A DNA stretch of 61,268 nt. Origin: SAR116 cluster alpha proteobacterium HIMB100. GTDB lineage: Bacteria; Pseudomonadota; Alphaproteobacteria; Puniceispirillales; Puniceispirillaceae. The notes below the pieces were generated by a model that saw only the letters and a list, made by a program, of their open reading frames with translations, was not told the origin of the DNA and searched no databases. The stretch covers positions 1 through 61,268 of the forward strand of contig AFXB01000002.1 of NCBI GenBank assembly GCA_000238815.2, given 5' to 3'. Positions within the stretch are counted from its first letter, which is position 1; each line of letters starts with the position of its first letter. A program made the translations under genes and the position numbers. Positions 23,326 through 31,843 of this stretch are shown here, piece by piece.

Positions 23326-24750
23326 ATGGATTACGCACATTACATTGACGGAAGCTGGGTTGATGACAGCGACTTTTCTGAAAATATAAACCCTGCAAAC
23401 ACTGAAGATATCGTTGGCCGGTTTGCCCGCGGAGATGCGGGGCGCGTTGATCAGGCTGTTGCCGCCGCCGCGGCCGCCCAGCCTGACTGGGCAGGGGCCA
23501 GCCCGCAAGTCCGTCATGATGTACTGGAAAAAGCAGGTGCGCTGATTATGTCGCGCAAAGATGAGCTCGGCCGCCTGCTGGCGCGCGAAGAAGGCAAGAC
23601 CCTGGCTGAGGCCGTCGGAGAGACCATTCGGGCAGCACAGATTTTCAAATTCTTTGCTGGTGAAGCTCTGCGCAACCTTGGCGATGCGGTTGCATCTGTG
23701 CGTCCGGGTGTTGATGTCATGATGGAACGAGAGGCAGTCGGAATCGTCGGCTTGATCACACCATGGAATTTTCCGATTGCGATTCCGGCCTGGAAAATCG
23801 CCCCTGCGCTGGCCTTTGGTAATGCAGTGGTTATGAAACCAGCTGAACTGACCCCCGCCTGTGCGTGGGAATTAGCAAAAATACTGGATGAAGCTGGCTG
23901 CCCAAAGGGCGTGTTTAATCTGGTGATGGGAGCCGGGTCTGTCATTGGGGCGCGAATTGCCGAACATCCCGACATTGATGCGGTCAGTTTCACCGGTTCT
24001 GTGCCCACCGGCCGCCAAATCGGCGTGACTTGTGCCAGCCTAGGCAAAAAAGTCCAGATGGAAATGGGGGGCAAAAACCCTATGGTGGTGATGGATGATG
24101 CTGACCTTCAGGTGGCCATCGGGGCCTGCCTGAATGGTGCCTTTTTCTCGACCGGTCAACGCTGTACAGCCTCTTCACGCCTGATTGTCACCAAAGGCAT
24201 TTATGATCAGTTTGTTGATGCCTTTACCGAGGCTGCAGATCAATTGGTGGTAGGTGACCCGCTGGATAGCGCCACCCAAATCGGCCCTGTTGTTGATGGC
24301 AAACAGCTGCAGCAGAATGTCGATTATGTCAAATTGGCAGCTGATGAAGGCTGTGACGTGCGGGGCGGTGATATCCAGAATGGCCCAGGCTTTTTCCAGA
24401 AACCTGCTGTATTTGCAAGAGCAACAAATGAAATGCGGGTTTCCCGTGAGGAAATTTTTGGTCCCTGTGCTTCGGTAATCAAGGCTGAAGATTATGATGA
24501 AGCTCTGCAGCTGGCCAATGATACTGATTTTGGCCTGTCTGCGGGCATTTGCACAACGTCACTGAAAAACGCCACCGATTTCCGCAAAAAATCAAAAGCA
24601 GGAATGGTGATGGTGAACCTGCCAACAGCAGGGGTGGATTATCATGTGCCGTTTGGCGGGCGTAAAGGGTCCAGCTATGGCCCGCGTGAACAAGGTGGCT
24701 ATGCCCGCGAATTCTATACAATCGTCAAAACCAGCTATATCAGCGCCTAG
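23326..24750 (+). CDS. NAD(P)-dependent aldehyde dehydrogenase, 2-oxoglutarate-semialdehyde dehydrogenase-like
   Basis: It oxidises an aldehyde to the acid. The 474-aa protein has ITPWNFP with the oxyanion Asn148, FTGSVPTG (222-229), the general base Glu246 in MEMGGKNP and the nucleophile Cys280 in STGQRCTASS. The C-terminal VPFGGRKGSSYGPREQGGYA resembles 2,5-dioxopentanoate (2-oxoglutarate semialdehyde) dehydrogenases of pentose and sugar-acid pathways. This fits the downstream dehydratase, whose product would be that semialdehyde. The start at 23326 is supported by GAGGAG upstream. A TTG start at 23278 would overlap the operator and add 16 unsupported residues. Confidence 0.85.
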   Translation: MDYAHYIDGSWVDDSDFSENINPANTEDIVGRFARGDAGRVDQAVAAAAAAQPDWAGASPQVRHDVLEKAGALIMSRKDELGRLLAREEGKTLAEAVGETIRAAQIFKFFAGEALRNLGDAVASVRPGVDVMMEREAVGIVGLITPWNFPIAIPAWKIAPALAFGNAVVMKPAELTPACAWELAKILDEAGCPKGVFNLVMGAGSVIGARIAEHPDIDAVSFTGSVPTGRQIGVTCASLGKKVQMEMGGKNPMVVMDDADLQVAIGACLNGAFFSTGQRCTASSRLIVTKGIYDQFVDAFTEAADQLVVGDPLDSATQIGPVVDGKQLQQNVDYVKLAADEGCDVRGGDIQNGPGFFQKPAVFARATNEMRVSREEIFGPCASVIKAEDYDEALQLANDTDFGLSAGICTTSLKNATDFRKKSKAGMVMVNLPTAGVDYHVPFGGRKGSSYGPREQGGYAREFYTIVKTSYISA

Positions 24751-24771
24751 TTGTATTAAGGGACAATAAAG

Positions 24772-25689
24772 ATGAGCAAGACAGTCTATCAGGGTATATG
24801 GCCTGTAGCCCCTACTCCGTTCACAGCAGATGGTGCAGTTGATTATGATGGTATGAAGCGTGTTCTGGATTGTATGATCGATCAAGGCGTGGATGGCATC
24901 TGCATTCTGGCGAATTTTTCAGAACAATTTCTGATTTCTGATGAGGAACGCGAACAGCTGACCAGGGTTTGTCTTGAGCATGCAGGCAGCCGCATTCCGA
25001 TAATTGTCACCATCAGCCATTTTGCAACTGATATAGTGGTTGCCCGGGCCCAATTGGCCAAACAGCTAGGCGCAGAAGCGGTGATGATGATGGCCCCCTA
25101 TCATGGCGCGCTGCTGAAGGGCACAGCTCAGCAGACTTATGAGCAGCTAGCCCGTGTGGGTGAAGTGGGCATCCCCATTATGATTCAGGACGCCCCTCTA
25201 TCTGGTGTTGAGCTACCTGTCGAGTTGTTGATCAAAGTTGCCAGCGATATTGACATGGTCAAAATGTTCAAGATTGAATGCGCAGGAGCAGCAGCAAAAT
25301 TACGCACCCTTGTTGAAGAAGGCGGGGCTGCCATTGAGGCCCCATTTGATGGGGAAGAAGCCATTACCCTGCTGGCGGATCTTGATGCTGGGGCGCGTGG
25401 GTCAATGACATCTGCTTTAATCCCTGACTTGATCCGGCCAATCATTTTTGCCCATTTAGAGGGCCGCCGGGACGAGGCTGTGCACAGTTACAGTGCCTTG
25501 CTGCCTGTGATAAACCACGAAAACAGACAATGCGGGTTCCGAGCAACAAAAGAAGCGATGGTTGAGGGAGGTGTGATTGCTTCAGCCTTCTGCCGTCACC
25601 CGATTGCGCCGCTTCACCCGCAAACCAAGGCGGGATTGCTGGAGCTGATGGCCCCACATGATCCGCTCGTCTTGCGCTGGGGGAAGTAG
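24772..25689 (+). CDS. DapA-superfamily lyase, L-2-keto-3-deoxyarabonate dehydratase-like
   Basis: This is a class I aldolase-fold enzyme forming a Schiff base with a 2-oxo acid. The 305-aa protein has the Schiff-base Lys167 in DMVKMFKIE. Asp140 (MIQDAPLSG) stands where true dihydrodipicolinate synthases have Tyr. ILANFSEQFLISDEER (45-60), FDGEEAITLLADLDAGA and INHENRQCG are features I associate with L-2-keto-3-deoxyarabonate dehydratases, which convert the deoxy-keto acid to 2-oxoglutarate semialdehyde. The preceding gene encodes the matching dehydrogenase, so the pair would deliver 2-oxoglutarate. It is not the lysine-biosynthesis DapA, because the GTTGE-type loop is absent. Confidence 0.8.
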   Translation: MSKTVYQGIWPVAPTPFTADGAVDYDGMKRVLDCMIDQGVDGICILANFSEQFLISDEEREQLTRVCLEHAGSRIPIIVTISHFATDIVVARAQLAKQLGAEAVMMMAPYHGALLKGTAQQTYEQLARVGEVGIPIMIQDAPLSGVELPVELLIKVASDIDMVKMFKIECAGAAAKLRTLVEEGGAAIEAPFDGEEAITLLADLDAGARGSMTSALIPDLIRPIIFAHLEGRRDEAVHSYSALLPVINHENRQCGFRATKEAMVEGGVIASAFCRHPIAPLHPQTKAGLLELMAPHDPLVLRWGK

Positions 25690-25694
25690 CTGTT

Positions 25695-26408
25695 ATGGTC
25701 CGCAACCCTTCATTAAGCAAATTGCTGGCTGACGGGCATATTCCGGTGAAGACACGCAAATCACTGGGAGAAGAGACCGCAGATACGTTGCGTGAATTGA
25801 TTTTGCTGGAAAAGCTGGCCCCTGGCACATCTATTCCTGAGCGCGACCTGGCAGAATTGCTGGGAATCAGCCGGACACCAATGCGAGAGGCGATGCGCCT
25901 GTTAGAAACAGAAGGGCTCATTGAATATACTGCGACACGCCGTCCATATGTGGCCAACCCGACTTTTGAGGATATCTGCCAGTATCTGGCCGTCATCGGC
26001 TCGCTAGAGGCCTTAGGCGGAGAACTGGCTTGCGCAGTCGCCACCGATGCGCAGTTAGATCATATCAGTAAGCTGAATGAAAACATGCAGAACACATCTG
26101 ATACAGAGGCCGCGCTCAGTTTTTTCGAACTTGATATGCAATTTCACCGCAGCATCGTTGAGGCCAGCGCAAATCTTCCGCTGATTGAAACCCATAAACA
26201 ATATAACCGGCGGCTGTTCCGTGCCCGTTTCGTATCATCACGTATGCGCCTGAAACGCACACAAACACTGGCCCAGCATCAACGCATAACAGATGCACTT
26301 TTGGCCAGAAAGGCTGAGGAAACAGCCTGGGAATTACGCGGCCATCTGCACAGCGCAGTAGAGAACATAAAGCTGGCCTTTGAGGCCGACCAACCGAACA
26401 GTGAATAA
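25695..26408 (+). CDS. GntR-family transcriptional regulator (FadR/FCD subfamily)
   Basis: It has an N-terminal winged helix (about residues 22-88: TLRELILLEKLAPGTSIPER, then LAELLGISRTPMREAMRLLE) and a C-terminal all-helical FCD effector domain. The FCD metal/effector residues appear in ELDMQFHRSIVEAS, QHQRITDALL and HLHSAVENI. It starts 6 nt after the dehydratase stop and is followed by the pdxA-like gene, so it is embedded in the operon it probably controls. Candidate operators are the TTTGGTATAC sites before the ALDH, tctC and CoA-transferase genes. The effector is probably the imported acid or a deoxy-keto acid intermediate. Confidence 0.9.
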   Translation: MVRNPSLSKLLADGHIPVKTRKSLGEETADTLRELILLEKLAPGTSIPERDLAELLGISRTPMREAMRLLETEGLIEYTATRRPYVANPTFEDICQYLAVIGSLEALGGELACAVATDAQLDHISKLNENMQNTSDTEAALSFFELDMQFHRSIVEASANLPLIETHKQYNRRLFRARFVSSRMRLKRTQTLAQHQRITDALLARKAEETAWELRGHLHSAVENIKLAFEADQPNSE

Positions 26409-26426
26409 AAGAAGGATAGGAAAGCA

Positions 26427-27422
26427 ATGAAGCCTAAGATTGGCATTATTCCAGGTGATCCGGGCGGCATTGGCCCTGAATTGATTGCAAAGCTGTTGAG
26501 CAAGCCAGACACTGCAGAGAAAGCGGATATTCTGCTGATTGGTGATGGCCATCTGTTCAGTCAGGGCATGCAGCAAGCAGATGCCCATTATGATATGCGT
26601 TCCTGTCAGCCCCTTGACGGGGACTGGACCGCCGGAGACGACTATGCCCATTTTGACCGTCAGACTATCACCGAAGATGAGGTTAGTATTGCGGACGTAA
26701 CCCTTGAAAACGGCAAATCTGCCCTAGCCAATTTAAATTGTGCGCTTGAGCTGGCCAGAGATGGCATTATCGATGCCATCACTTTTGGCCCCTTTAACAA
26801 AGCAGCACTGATTGAAGCTGGCTTAGGTCACGAAGATGAGCTGCATTATATGGCAGAATTTCTGGGTGTTGAGACCTATATCTCAGAGCTCAACACGTTA
26901 GAAGGATTATGGACAAGCCGTGTGTCCAGCCACATCGCGCTGAAGGAAGTGCCGGAATATATCACAGATCATCGTATTTCAGAGGCTGTGCATCTGATTG
27001 ATAAAACGTTGCGCCGTTCAGGCATGAATCGGCCACGCCTGTCTGTTGCTGCCTTGAACCCACATGCAGGCGATAACGGGAATTTTGGCCGTGAGGAAAT
27101 TGATGTGATTTCGCCAGCAGTCCAAAAACTGCAGTCTGAACAGGTGAATGTAGATGGGCCCTGGCCATCTGACACAGTCTTTTTGAGAGCAAAGGCAGGC
27201 GAGGTTGATGGCATCATCACCATGTATCATGACCAGGGCCAGATCGCGCTGAAGCTGATGGGCTTTGACCGGGGCGTCACGGTTCAGGGCGGCATTCCGT
27301 TTCCGGTAACAACACCAGCGCATGGAACAGCCTTTGATATCGCCGGTTCCGGTAAAGCAGATGTCAAAGCGATGACTGCTGCCTTTGATATTGCCTGTAA
27401 CATGGTCAGCAACTGGCAGTAA
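26427..27422 (+). CDS. PdxA2-like NAD-dependent (decarboxylating) dehydrogenase
   Basis: It is related to 4-hydroxythreonine-4-phosphate dehydrogenase. The 331-aa protein has IIPGDPGGIGPE (8-18), PFNKAAL, GHEDE and the three metal-binding histidines in SSHIAL (His169), NPHAGD (His213) and MYHDQG (His268). It ends with TPAHGTAFDIAGSGKAD. PdxA2 proteins act in catabolism of threonate/erythronate phosphates with a DUF1537 kinase, or oxidatively decarboxylate diol carboxylates as TphB does. No kinase is present, so an unphosphorylated hydroxyacid substrate is inferred. It lies in the GntR operon, 45 nt before the enolase-superfamily gene. Confidence 0.8.
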   Translation: MKPKIGIIPGDPGGIGPELIAKLLSKPDTAEKADILLIGDGHLFSQGMQQADAHYDMRSCQPLDGDWTAGDDYAHFDRQTITEDEVSIADVTLENGKSALANLNCALELARDGIIDAITFGPFNKAALIEAGLGHEDELHYMAEFLGVETYISELNTLEGLWTSRVSSHIALKEVPEYITDHRISEAVHLIDKTLRRSGMNRPRLSVAALNPHAGDNGNFGREEIDVISPAVQKLQSEQVNVDGPWPSDTVFLRAKAGEVDGIITMYHDQGQIALKLMGFDRGVTVQGGIPFPVTTPAHGTAFDIAGSGKADVKAMTAAFDIACNMVSNWQ

Positions 27423-27466
27423 ACACACCCACACCCCCTATTATGCGGGACACGAGGCACGAAGAG

Positions 27467-28594
27467 ATGAAAATTACCGCTATTCGGGCTTATGCACTGA
27501 ATGTGACAGCTGAATTGGATATCACTTCTGAGGTGAAAACAGCCGCACATCAGGTCTGTGTAGTGGAAATTGACACAGATGAAGGCATAACCGGGCACGG
27601 GTTGACCTCTATCGGGCCGTCAGTGCCGATAAAGGCCGCCATACTGTCTGTTGCTGCACCTGAACTGCTTGGGGATGACCCGCTGCGGCATGAGCAGATT
27701 TGGGATAAACTGTATTGGCTTTTGGTTCCGCGTGGCCAGTCTGGCGTGGGCATGCATGCAATCGCCGCAATTGATATTGCCTTGTGGGACATCAAAGGCA
27801 AGGCCCTGAACCAGCCGATTTGGAAGCTGCTGGGGGGGGCACGCGACAAATGTCCTGTTTATGCGACTTTTGGCTTTGGGTTTTACCGTACAGAAGAACT
27901 GGCTGAAGCTGCGCAAAACTGGCAGCAACGAGGTTTTCATCGGCTGAAAATGACGGTCGGGAACCAGGCCCTGAAGCGCAGGGATGAGCCTCGCCTATTA
28001 GCCGATGTGATTGCTGAGGATGCCATACGTGTGCAGACAGTGCGTGAGGCGGCAGGACCAAAAGCTGAATTATTTATAGACGCGAATTGCAGCCTTGATC
28101 TGTATCACGCCCGTGCCCTCTGCTCTATGATTGAATCCTATCATATTGAGTTTTTCGAAGAGCCGATCACACAAAATGACGTGCGGCAGATGGCTGAATT
28201 ACGGACCCAAACATCTATCCGCCTGGCCTGTGGTCAAAATGAAGGCCAGGCTTATCGGTTCAGAGATATGATGATCGCCGGAGCGGTAGATATCATCCAG
28301 CCAAATGTGGCCATTACCGGCGGCTTTACCCAATGTCAGAAGATAGCCGCCCTTGCGAACAGCTTTAACATCTCGGTTGATAATGGCGGGGCCTGGCCCT
28401 TTTTTAACCAGCATCTTCAGGCTGGCGTATCCAATGGCGGGCTGGTGGAATATCATTACAGCTCTGTTGAGGTGTGCAGCAAGATATATGACGGCCTGCC
28501 CGTTCCCAAAGATGGCTGGCTGGAGATGAGCAATAAACCTGGTCTGGGGTTCGATCTCAATACTGCAGCGCTTACCGCGTTTGAGATCGATTAA
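27467..28594 (+). CDS. Enolase-superfamily (mandelate racemase/muconate lactonizing) enzyme
   Basis: This family abstracts an alpha proton of a carboxylate, and many members are sugar-acid dehydratases. The 375-aa protein has the capping domain (about 1-125) and a barrel with metal ligand Asp205 (LFIDAN) and Glu231/232 (FFEEPI). The third-ligand region reads ACGQNEG (about 254-260). The usual KxK pair is K161-M-T, with Thr replacing the second Lys. The C-terminal acid/base region reads SVDNGGAWPFFNQH instead of a simple His loop, so the active site is atypical. The ATG at 27467 is chosen, with GAGG and GAAGAG upstream. The context suggests it makes the 2-keto-3-deoxy acid used by the dehydratase. 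Confidence 0.8.
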   Translation: MKITAIRAYALNVTAELDITSEVKTAAHQVCVVEIDTDEGITGHGLTSIGPSVPIKAAILSVAAPELLGDDPLRHEQIWDKLYWLLVPRGQSGVGMHAIAAIDIALWDIKGKALNQPIWKLLGGARDKCPVYATFGFGFYRTEELAEAAQNWQQRGFHRLKMTVGNQALKRRDEPRLLADVIAEDAIRVQTVREAAGPKAELFIDANCSLDLYHARALCSMIESYHIEFFEEPITQNDVRQMAELRTQTSIRLACGQNEGQAYRFRDMMIAGAVDIIQPNVAITGGFTQCQKIAALANSFNISVDNGGAWPFFNQHLQAGVSNGGLVEYHYSSVEVCSKIYDGLPVPKDGWLEMSNKPGLGFDLNTAALTAFEID

Positions 28595-28612
28595 CCCTCA
28601 GGTGCCCTTAAG

Positions 28613-30106
28613 TTATTTTTTGCCTGAATAAGCGCCTCTGGTTGCCATCTTGAACAATTGCGGACCGCACAGGCCCAGAAACGCCAGGAACAAGAAAAAC
28701 AGGGCCAGTGGCTGAGTGAAAATCTGCCACCACTCTCCATTAAAGATTTTCAGAGAGTTCTGCAGGTTTACCTCTACCATCTTGCCCAAAATCAGGCCGA
28801 CAGCGATAGGCGCAACGGCAAAGCCGAACCGGCGGGCAACAAAGCCAATCACCCCAAAAATCAACACAATCCAAATATCCAGCAGGGATGAATTCAGCGC
28901 ATAGGCCCCGATGACAGAGAGCGCGAATACAATCGGCCATAATATTGGTGTAGGAATTAACGAGATACGCGCAAAGATTTTCGCAGCATAAAGTCCCATC
29001 AATAAGAACATCACATTCGCAACAAACATAGAGCCAAAGATCTGATATACCGCTTCGACCTGTTCAGTGAACAGATAAGGGCCGGGACGCAGCCCATGAA
29101 CCATCAGACCAACAAGGATAATTGCAGTGGTGCCACTGCCGGGAATCCCCAGGACCATTGTTGGGACCATCGCGCCACCCGTCGCCGCATTATTGGCTGA
29201 CTCTGCACCCGCAATCCCCTCAATCGCGCCTTTGCCGAATTCATCTTTATTCTTGGACCATCGTTTGGCCTCTGAATAGCCAATCATTGAGGCAACAGTC
29301 GCCCCTTCCGCAGGGAGAATGCCAATAAAGGTGCCGATACCAGATGACCTGACAACCGTTTTCCAGATTTTCTTATAATCGGCTCTGCTTGGCAGCTGAA
29401 CCGCTTTCATTTTCACAAATTCAACGGCCTGATTGGCCAGCCTTGACTGAACCAGCAATTCCGACATCGCAAACAAGCCAATCATCACAGGCACAAAAGA
29501 CAGGCCTTCATATAATTCGTAATTTCCGAACATGAACCGTTCAATGGTGGTCACGCGTTCAGCCCCAATAGTAGACAACCAAACGCCAAACACACCACCA
29601 ATCAGATTCTTCACCGCACCACCTGAAGAAATACTGGCCAGCATAGACAGGCCAAAAATTGTCAGGGCAAAATATTCAGGCGGTCTAAATTCATAAGCGA
29701 CCCGTGCCAGCAAGGGCGCCGCAAAACACAGAACAATCACAGACACGATCCCGCCGAATGTTGAGGCGATTACAGCTATACCCAGCGCGCGTCCCGCCTC
29801 TCCGCGCTGCGCCAGAGGATACCCATCAAAGGTCGTCGCGGCAGCGGCGGATGTGCCTGGTGTATTGATCAAGATGGCTGTGATCGACCCTGCAAAGGTC
29901 GCTGAGACATAAATTGTGGCCAGTACTGCAATGGCGTGGACCGGATCCATTGTGAGCGTGAAGGGCAGGAGCAAGGCTGCACCTGTTGTTGCCCCGAGCC
30001 CCGGAAGAACGCCAATAACAATGCCGATGATTGTGGTGATAAAAATCAAAAACAACAGGTAAGGGTCAAAGAAAACTGAACCTAACGCAGATAAAGCTTC
30101 TAACAT
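28613..30106 (-). CDS. tctA: Tripartite tricarboxylate transporter, large permease TctA
   Basis: This is the large membrane subunit (about 12 TM segments) of a TTT carboxylate importer. The 497-aa product shows GVLPGLGATTGAALLLPFTL (about residues 34-53), the sequence NTPGTSAAAATTFDGYPLAQ and VLGIPGSGTTAIILVGL, all TctA hallmarks. The ATG at 30106 is preferred over a TTG two codons upstream because GGAG is better spaced. It is the last gene of tctC-tctB-tctA and converges on the enolase-superfamily gene, the likely consumer of the imported acid. Confidence 0.92.
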   Translation of the reverse strand: MLEALSALGSVFFDPYLLFLIFITTIIGIVIGVLPGLGATTGAALLLPFTLTMDPVHAIAVLATIYVSATFAGSITAILINTPGTSAAAATTFDGYPLAQRGEAGRALGIAVIASTFGGIVSVIVLCFAAPLLARVAYEFRPPEYFALTIFGLSMLASISSGGAVKNLIGGVFGVWLSTIGAERVTTIERFMFGNYELYEGLSFVPVMIGLFAMSELLVQSRLANQAVEFVKMKAVQLPSRADYKKIWKTVVRSSGIGTFIGILPAEGATVASMIGYSEAKRWSKNKDEFGKGAIEGIAGAESANNAATGGAMVPTMVLGIPGSGTTAIILVGLMVHGLRPGPYLFTEQVEAVYQIFGSMFVANVMFLLMGLYAAKIFARISLIPTPILWPIVFALSVIGAYALNSSLLDIWIVLIFGVIGFVARRFGFAVAPIAVGLILGKMVEVNLQNSLKIFNGEWWQIFTQPLALFFLFLAFLGLCGPQLFKMATRGAYSGKK

Positions 30107-30120
30107 CTTCAAAGAGCTCC

Positions 30121-30582
30121 TTAACCGTAATACCAGTTCATCAGAATTCCGCGTGGGAACCTGATTCGCAAAACATTGTCAAACAGAAGGAAAATTAGGA
30201 AGGGAGTCAAAATTGCGTTGCCCAGTGACACCAGCAGACGCCGCTCGCCCCACGCCAGAGACATCAAAAACATCACAACAGCGATCCCGATAAACATATC
30301 AGTTGATACCGTCAGACCATAAAAGACGACCAACAACGCCATGGACATCCATGTTGCCCGGCGGATAGGTTCAGGATAGCTTGGCGGGGTTTTGTAAAAC
30401 TGAACAGCAAGAATGGCTGTCAGTATCAGATTAAGTATCATTAAAAAAATCGGAAAAGACCGAGGCTGCATGCTGTCACCGACAATCATTGGCGGCGAGA
30501 TATCGAGCTGAAGAGCCAGATAAATAATCACCAGTGAAATCGCTGCAATCACTGCAGGTACAATTTGCGACTTGAACACCAT
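30121..30582 (-). CDS. tctB: Tripartite tricarboxylate transporter, small permease TctB
   Basis: This is a 153-aa membrane protein with four predicted TM segments (about residues 9-26, 45-62, 80-97 and 103-140). The PRSFPIFLMILNLI motif is typical of TctB/DUF1468. It lies between tctC and tctA with short gaps, and GGGGAAG precedes the start. It has no catalytic residues of its own; it pairs with TctA. Confidence 0.88.
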   Translation of the reverse strand: MVFKSQIVPAVIAAISLVIIYLALQLDISPPMIVGDSMQPRSFPIFLMILNLILTAILAVQFYKTPPSYPEPIRRATWMSMALLVVFYGLTVSTDMFIGIAVVMFLMSLAWGERRLLVSLGNAILTPFLIFLLFDNVLRIRFPRGILMNWYYG

Positions 30583-30650
30583 AGATTCTTCCCCGGAAAA
30601 AAGGCGCCCCCACCCATAAATCGGCGGGAGCGCTTAAAATTAATGTGGCA

Positions 30651-31628
30651 TTAGTTCACCAGACCCATTTCCTTCAGGGCCGGGCCAAATTCGCTGACCA
30701 TCATCTTTATCTGTTCACCCCATGGGCCAGATGCCTGTGGTGAGGTGTTATCAAGACCTGAATTGGCCAGATAAGCCTGGTACAGGGAATGACCCATTGC
30801 CTTTGTCATAGCGGCTTCCATCTCTGCACGACGCTCTTCGGCAACACCAGCATGTGTCACAAATCCGCGTGTGGTGGACAGCACCAGATCGATACCCATT
30901 GACTTGGCTGTCTTGGCAGCTGGGATTGGCTCCATGCCGTTTTCGCCCAAGATAACCAGCGGGCAGACGTCACCAGCTTCAACAGGTGCTGAGGCTTCAG
31001 ACAAGTTCAGAACACCTACATCAACTGCACCGGCAACCAGCTGTGTTGCCAGCTCACCGCCACCGCCGAACGGCACGTAATTTGGCATTGGCTGACCCAA
31101 ACGCTTTGCCCACAGATAAACAGTAATGTGGTCAATTGTTCCTGAAGATGTGCCGCCAAATGTTGGTGCATCACCATTTTTCATGCCATTCACGAAGTCT
31201 TCAGGGGTCTTGTATTTTGACTTCTTACAATTCACCATCAGAATTTGTGGATCATTTGTACCCCGCGCGATTGGCGCCATATCTTCAACAGTCAGCTTGG
31301 TCTTGCCAGCGGCCATAGAAATAGCGTGGCCAACAGTGAACGTCATCACTGTGTTACCATCAGCCGGACGTGTTGAGAAATAATTCATCGCTGCAGCACC
31401 GCCGCCGCCACGCTTATTCACAACAACCATATCCTGTTTCAAATGACGGCGTGTGCGAATCATCATCATACGTGAGTTCACATCTGTGCCGCCACCTGCG
31501 CCAGCATGTGTGATGACTTCAATCGCTGGCTTGTCGTCAGAAATCGCCGGTGTGGCTGTCATCATCATGGCACCGGCCATAATGGCTACACCAGACCCTA
31601 CAGTCGCGAGTAGTTTTGTCGTTTTCAT
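30651..31628 (-). CDS. tctC: Tripartite tricarboxylate transporter solute-binding protein TctC
   Basis: This is a periplasmic receptor for a carboxylate. The 325-aa protein begins with a signal peptide (KTTKLLATVGSGVAIMAGAM, cleavage near TATPAIS-D). The mature part has HAGAGGGTDVNSRMMMI, VNKRGGGGAAAMNYF and FGGGGELATQLVAGAVDVGV, matching Bug/TctC ligand loops. ATG 31628 with GGGAGGA upstream is chosen over a start 14 codons earlier. A TTTGGTATAC site sits 22 nt upstream, so expression probably depends on the GntR regulator. The ligand is inferred to be a sugar acid or dicarboxylate. Confidence 0.92.
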   Translation of the reverse strand: MKTTKLLATVGSGVAIMAGAMMMTATPAISDDKPAIEVITHAGAGGGTDVNSRMMMIRTRRHLKQDMVVVNKRGGGGAAAMNYFSTRPADGNTVMTFTVGHAISMAAGKTKLTVEDMAPIARGTNDPQILMVNCKKSKYKTPEDFVNGMKNGDAPTFGGTSSGTIDHITVYLWAKRLGQPMPNYVPFGGGGELATQLVAGAVDVGVLNLSEASAPVEAGDVCPLVILGENGMEPIPAAKTAKSMGIDLVLSTTRGFVTHAGVAEERRAEMEAAMTKAMGHSLYQAYLANSGLDNTSPQASGPWGEQIKMMVSEFGPALKEMGLVN

Positions 31629-31650
31629 GTGCGAATCCTCCCTTGGACAT

Positions 31651-31660
31651 TTTGGTATAC
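31651..31660. promoter_or_regulatory. Putative GntR operator in front of tctCBA
   Basis: This is an exact TTTGGTATAC, continuing ACAATT on the plus strand, so the minus strand reads AATTGTGTATACCAAA. It lies 22 nt before the tctC ATG, a position suited to repression. The divergent desaturase-like gene starts 184 nt to the right. Confidence 0.6.
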
Positions 31661-31737
31661 ACAATTCCATTTATGAATTAAGTAAACCGCGTTCTCTTGG
31701 TGTTGGCAAGCGATCACTTCTTTTCAAGGTGGTTTTT

Positions 31738-31754
31738 TTTTGCGTATAGCAAAA
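31738..31754. promoter_or_regulatory. Inverted repeat TTTTGC-GTATA-GCAAAA
   Basis: This is a perfect 6-5-6 inverted repeat in the divergent tctC/desaturase gap, about 90 nt before the desaturase-like gene. Its GTATA core resembles the GntR operator, but the arms differ, so it may bind a different regulator. Confidence 0.35.
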
Positions 31755-31843
31755 CCGCAATTTAGACTTGCACCTTTGATTAGTCCGGGTTCATCATTTA
31801 AACCCAGCTGCCGTTTCAAGAGAATTAAGGGCGTTACTTAGTC

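Noticed and set aside
24772-25689. Lysine-biosynthesis dapA
   Set aside because: It has the DapA fold and Schiff-base Lys167, but Asp replaces the DHDPS Tyr and the N-terminal loop differs. The operon context is sugar-acid catabolism.
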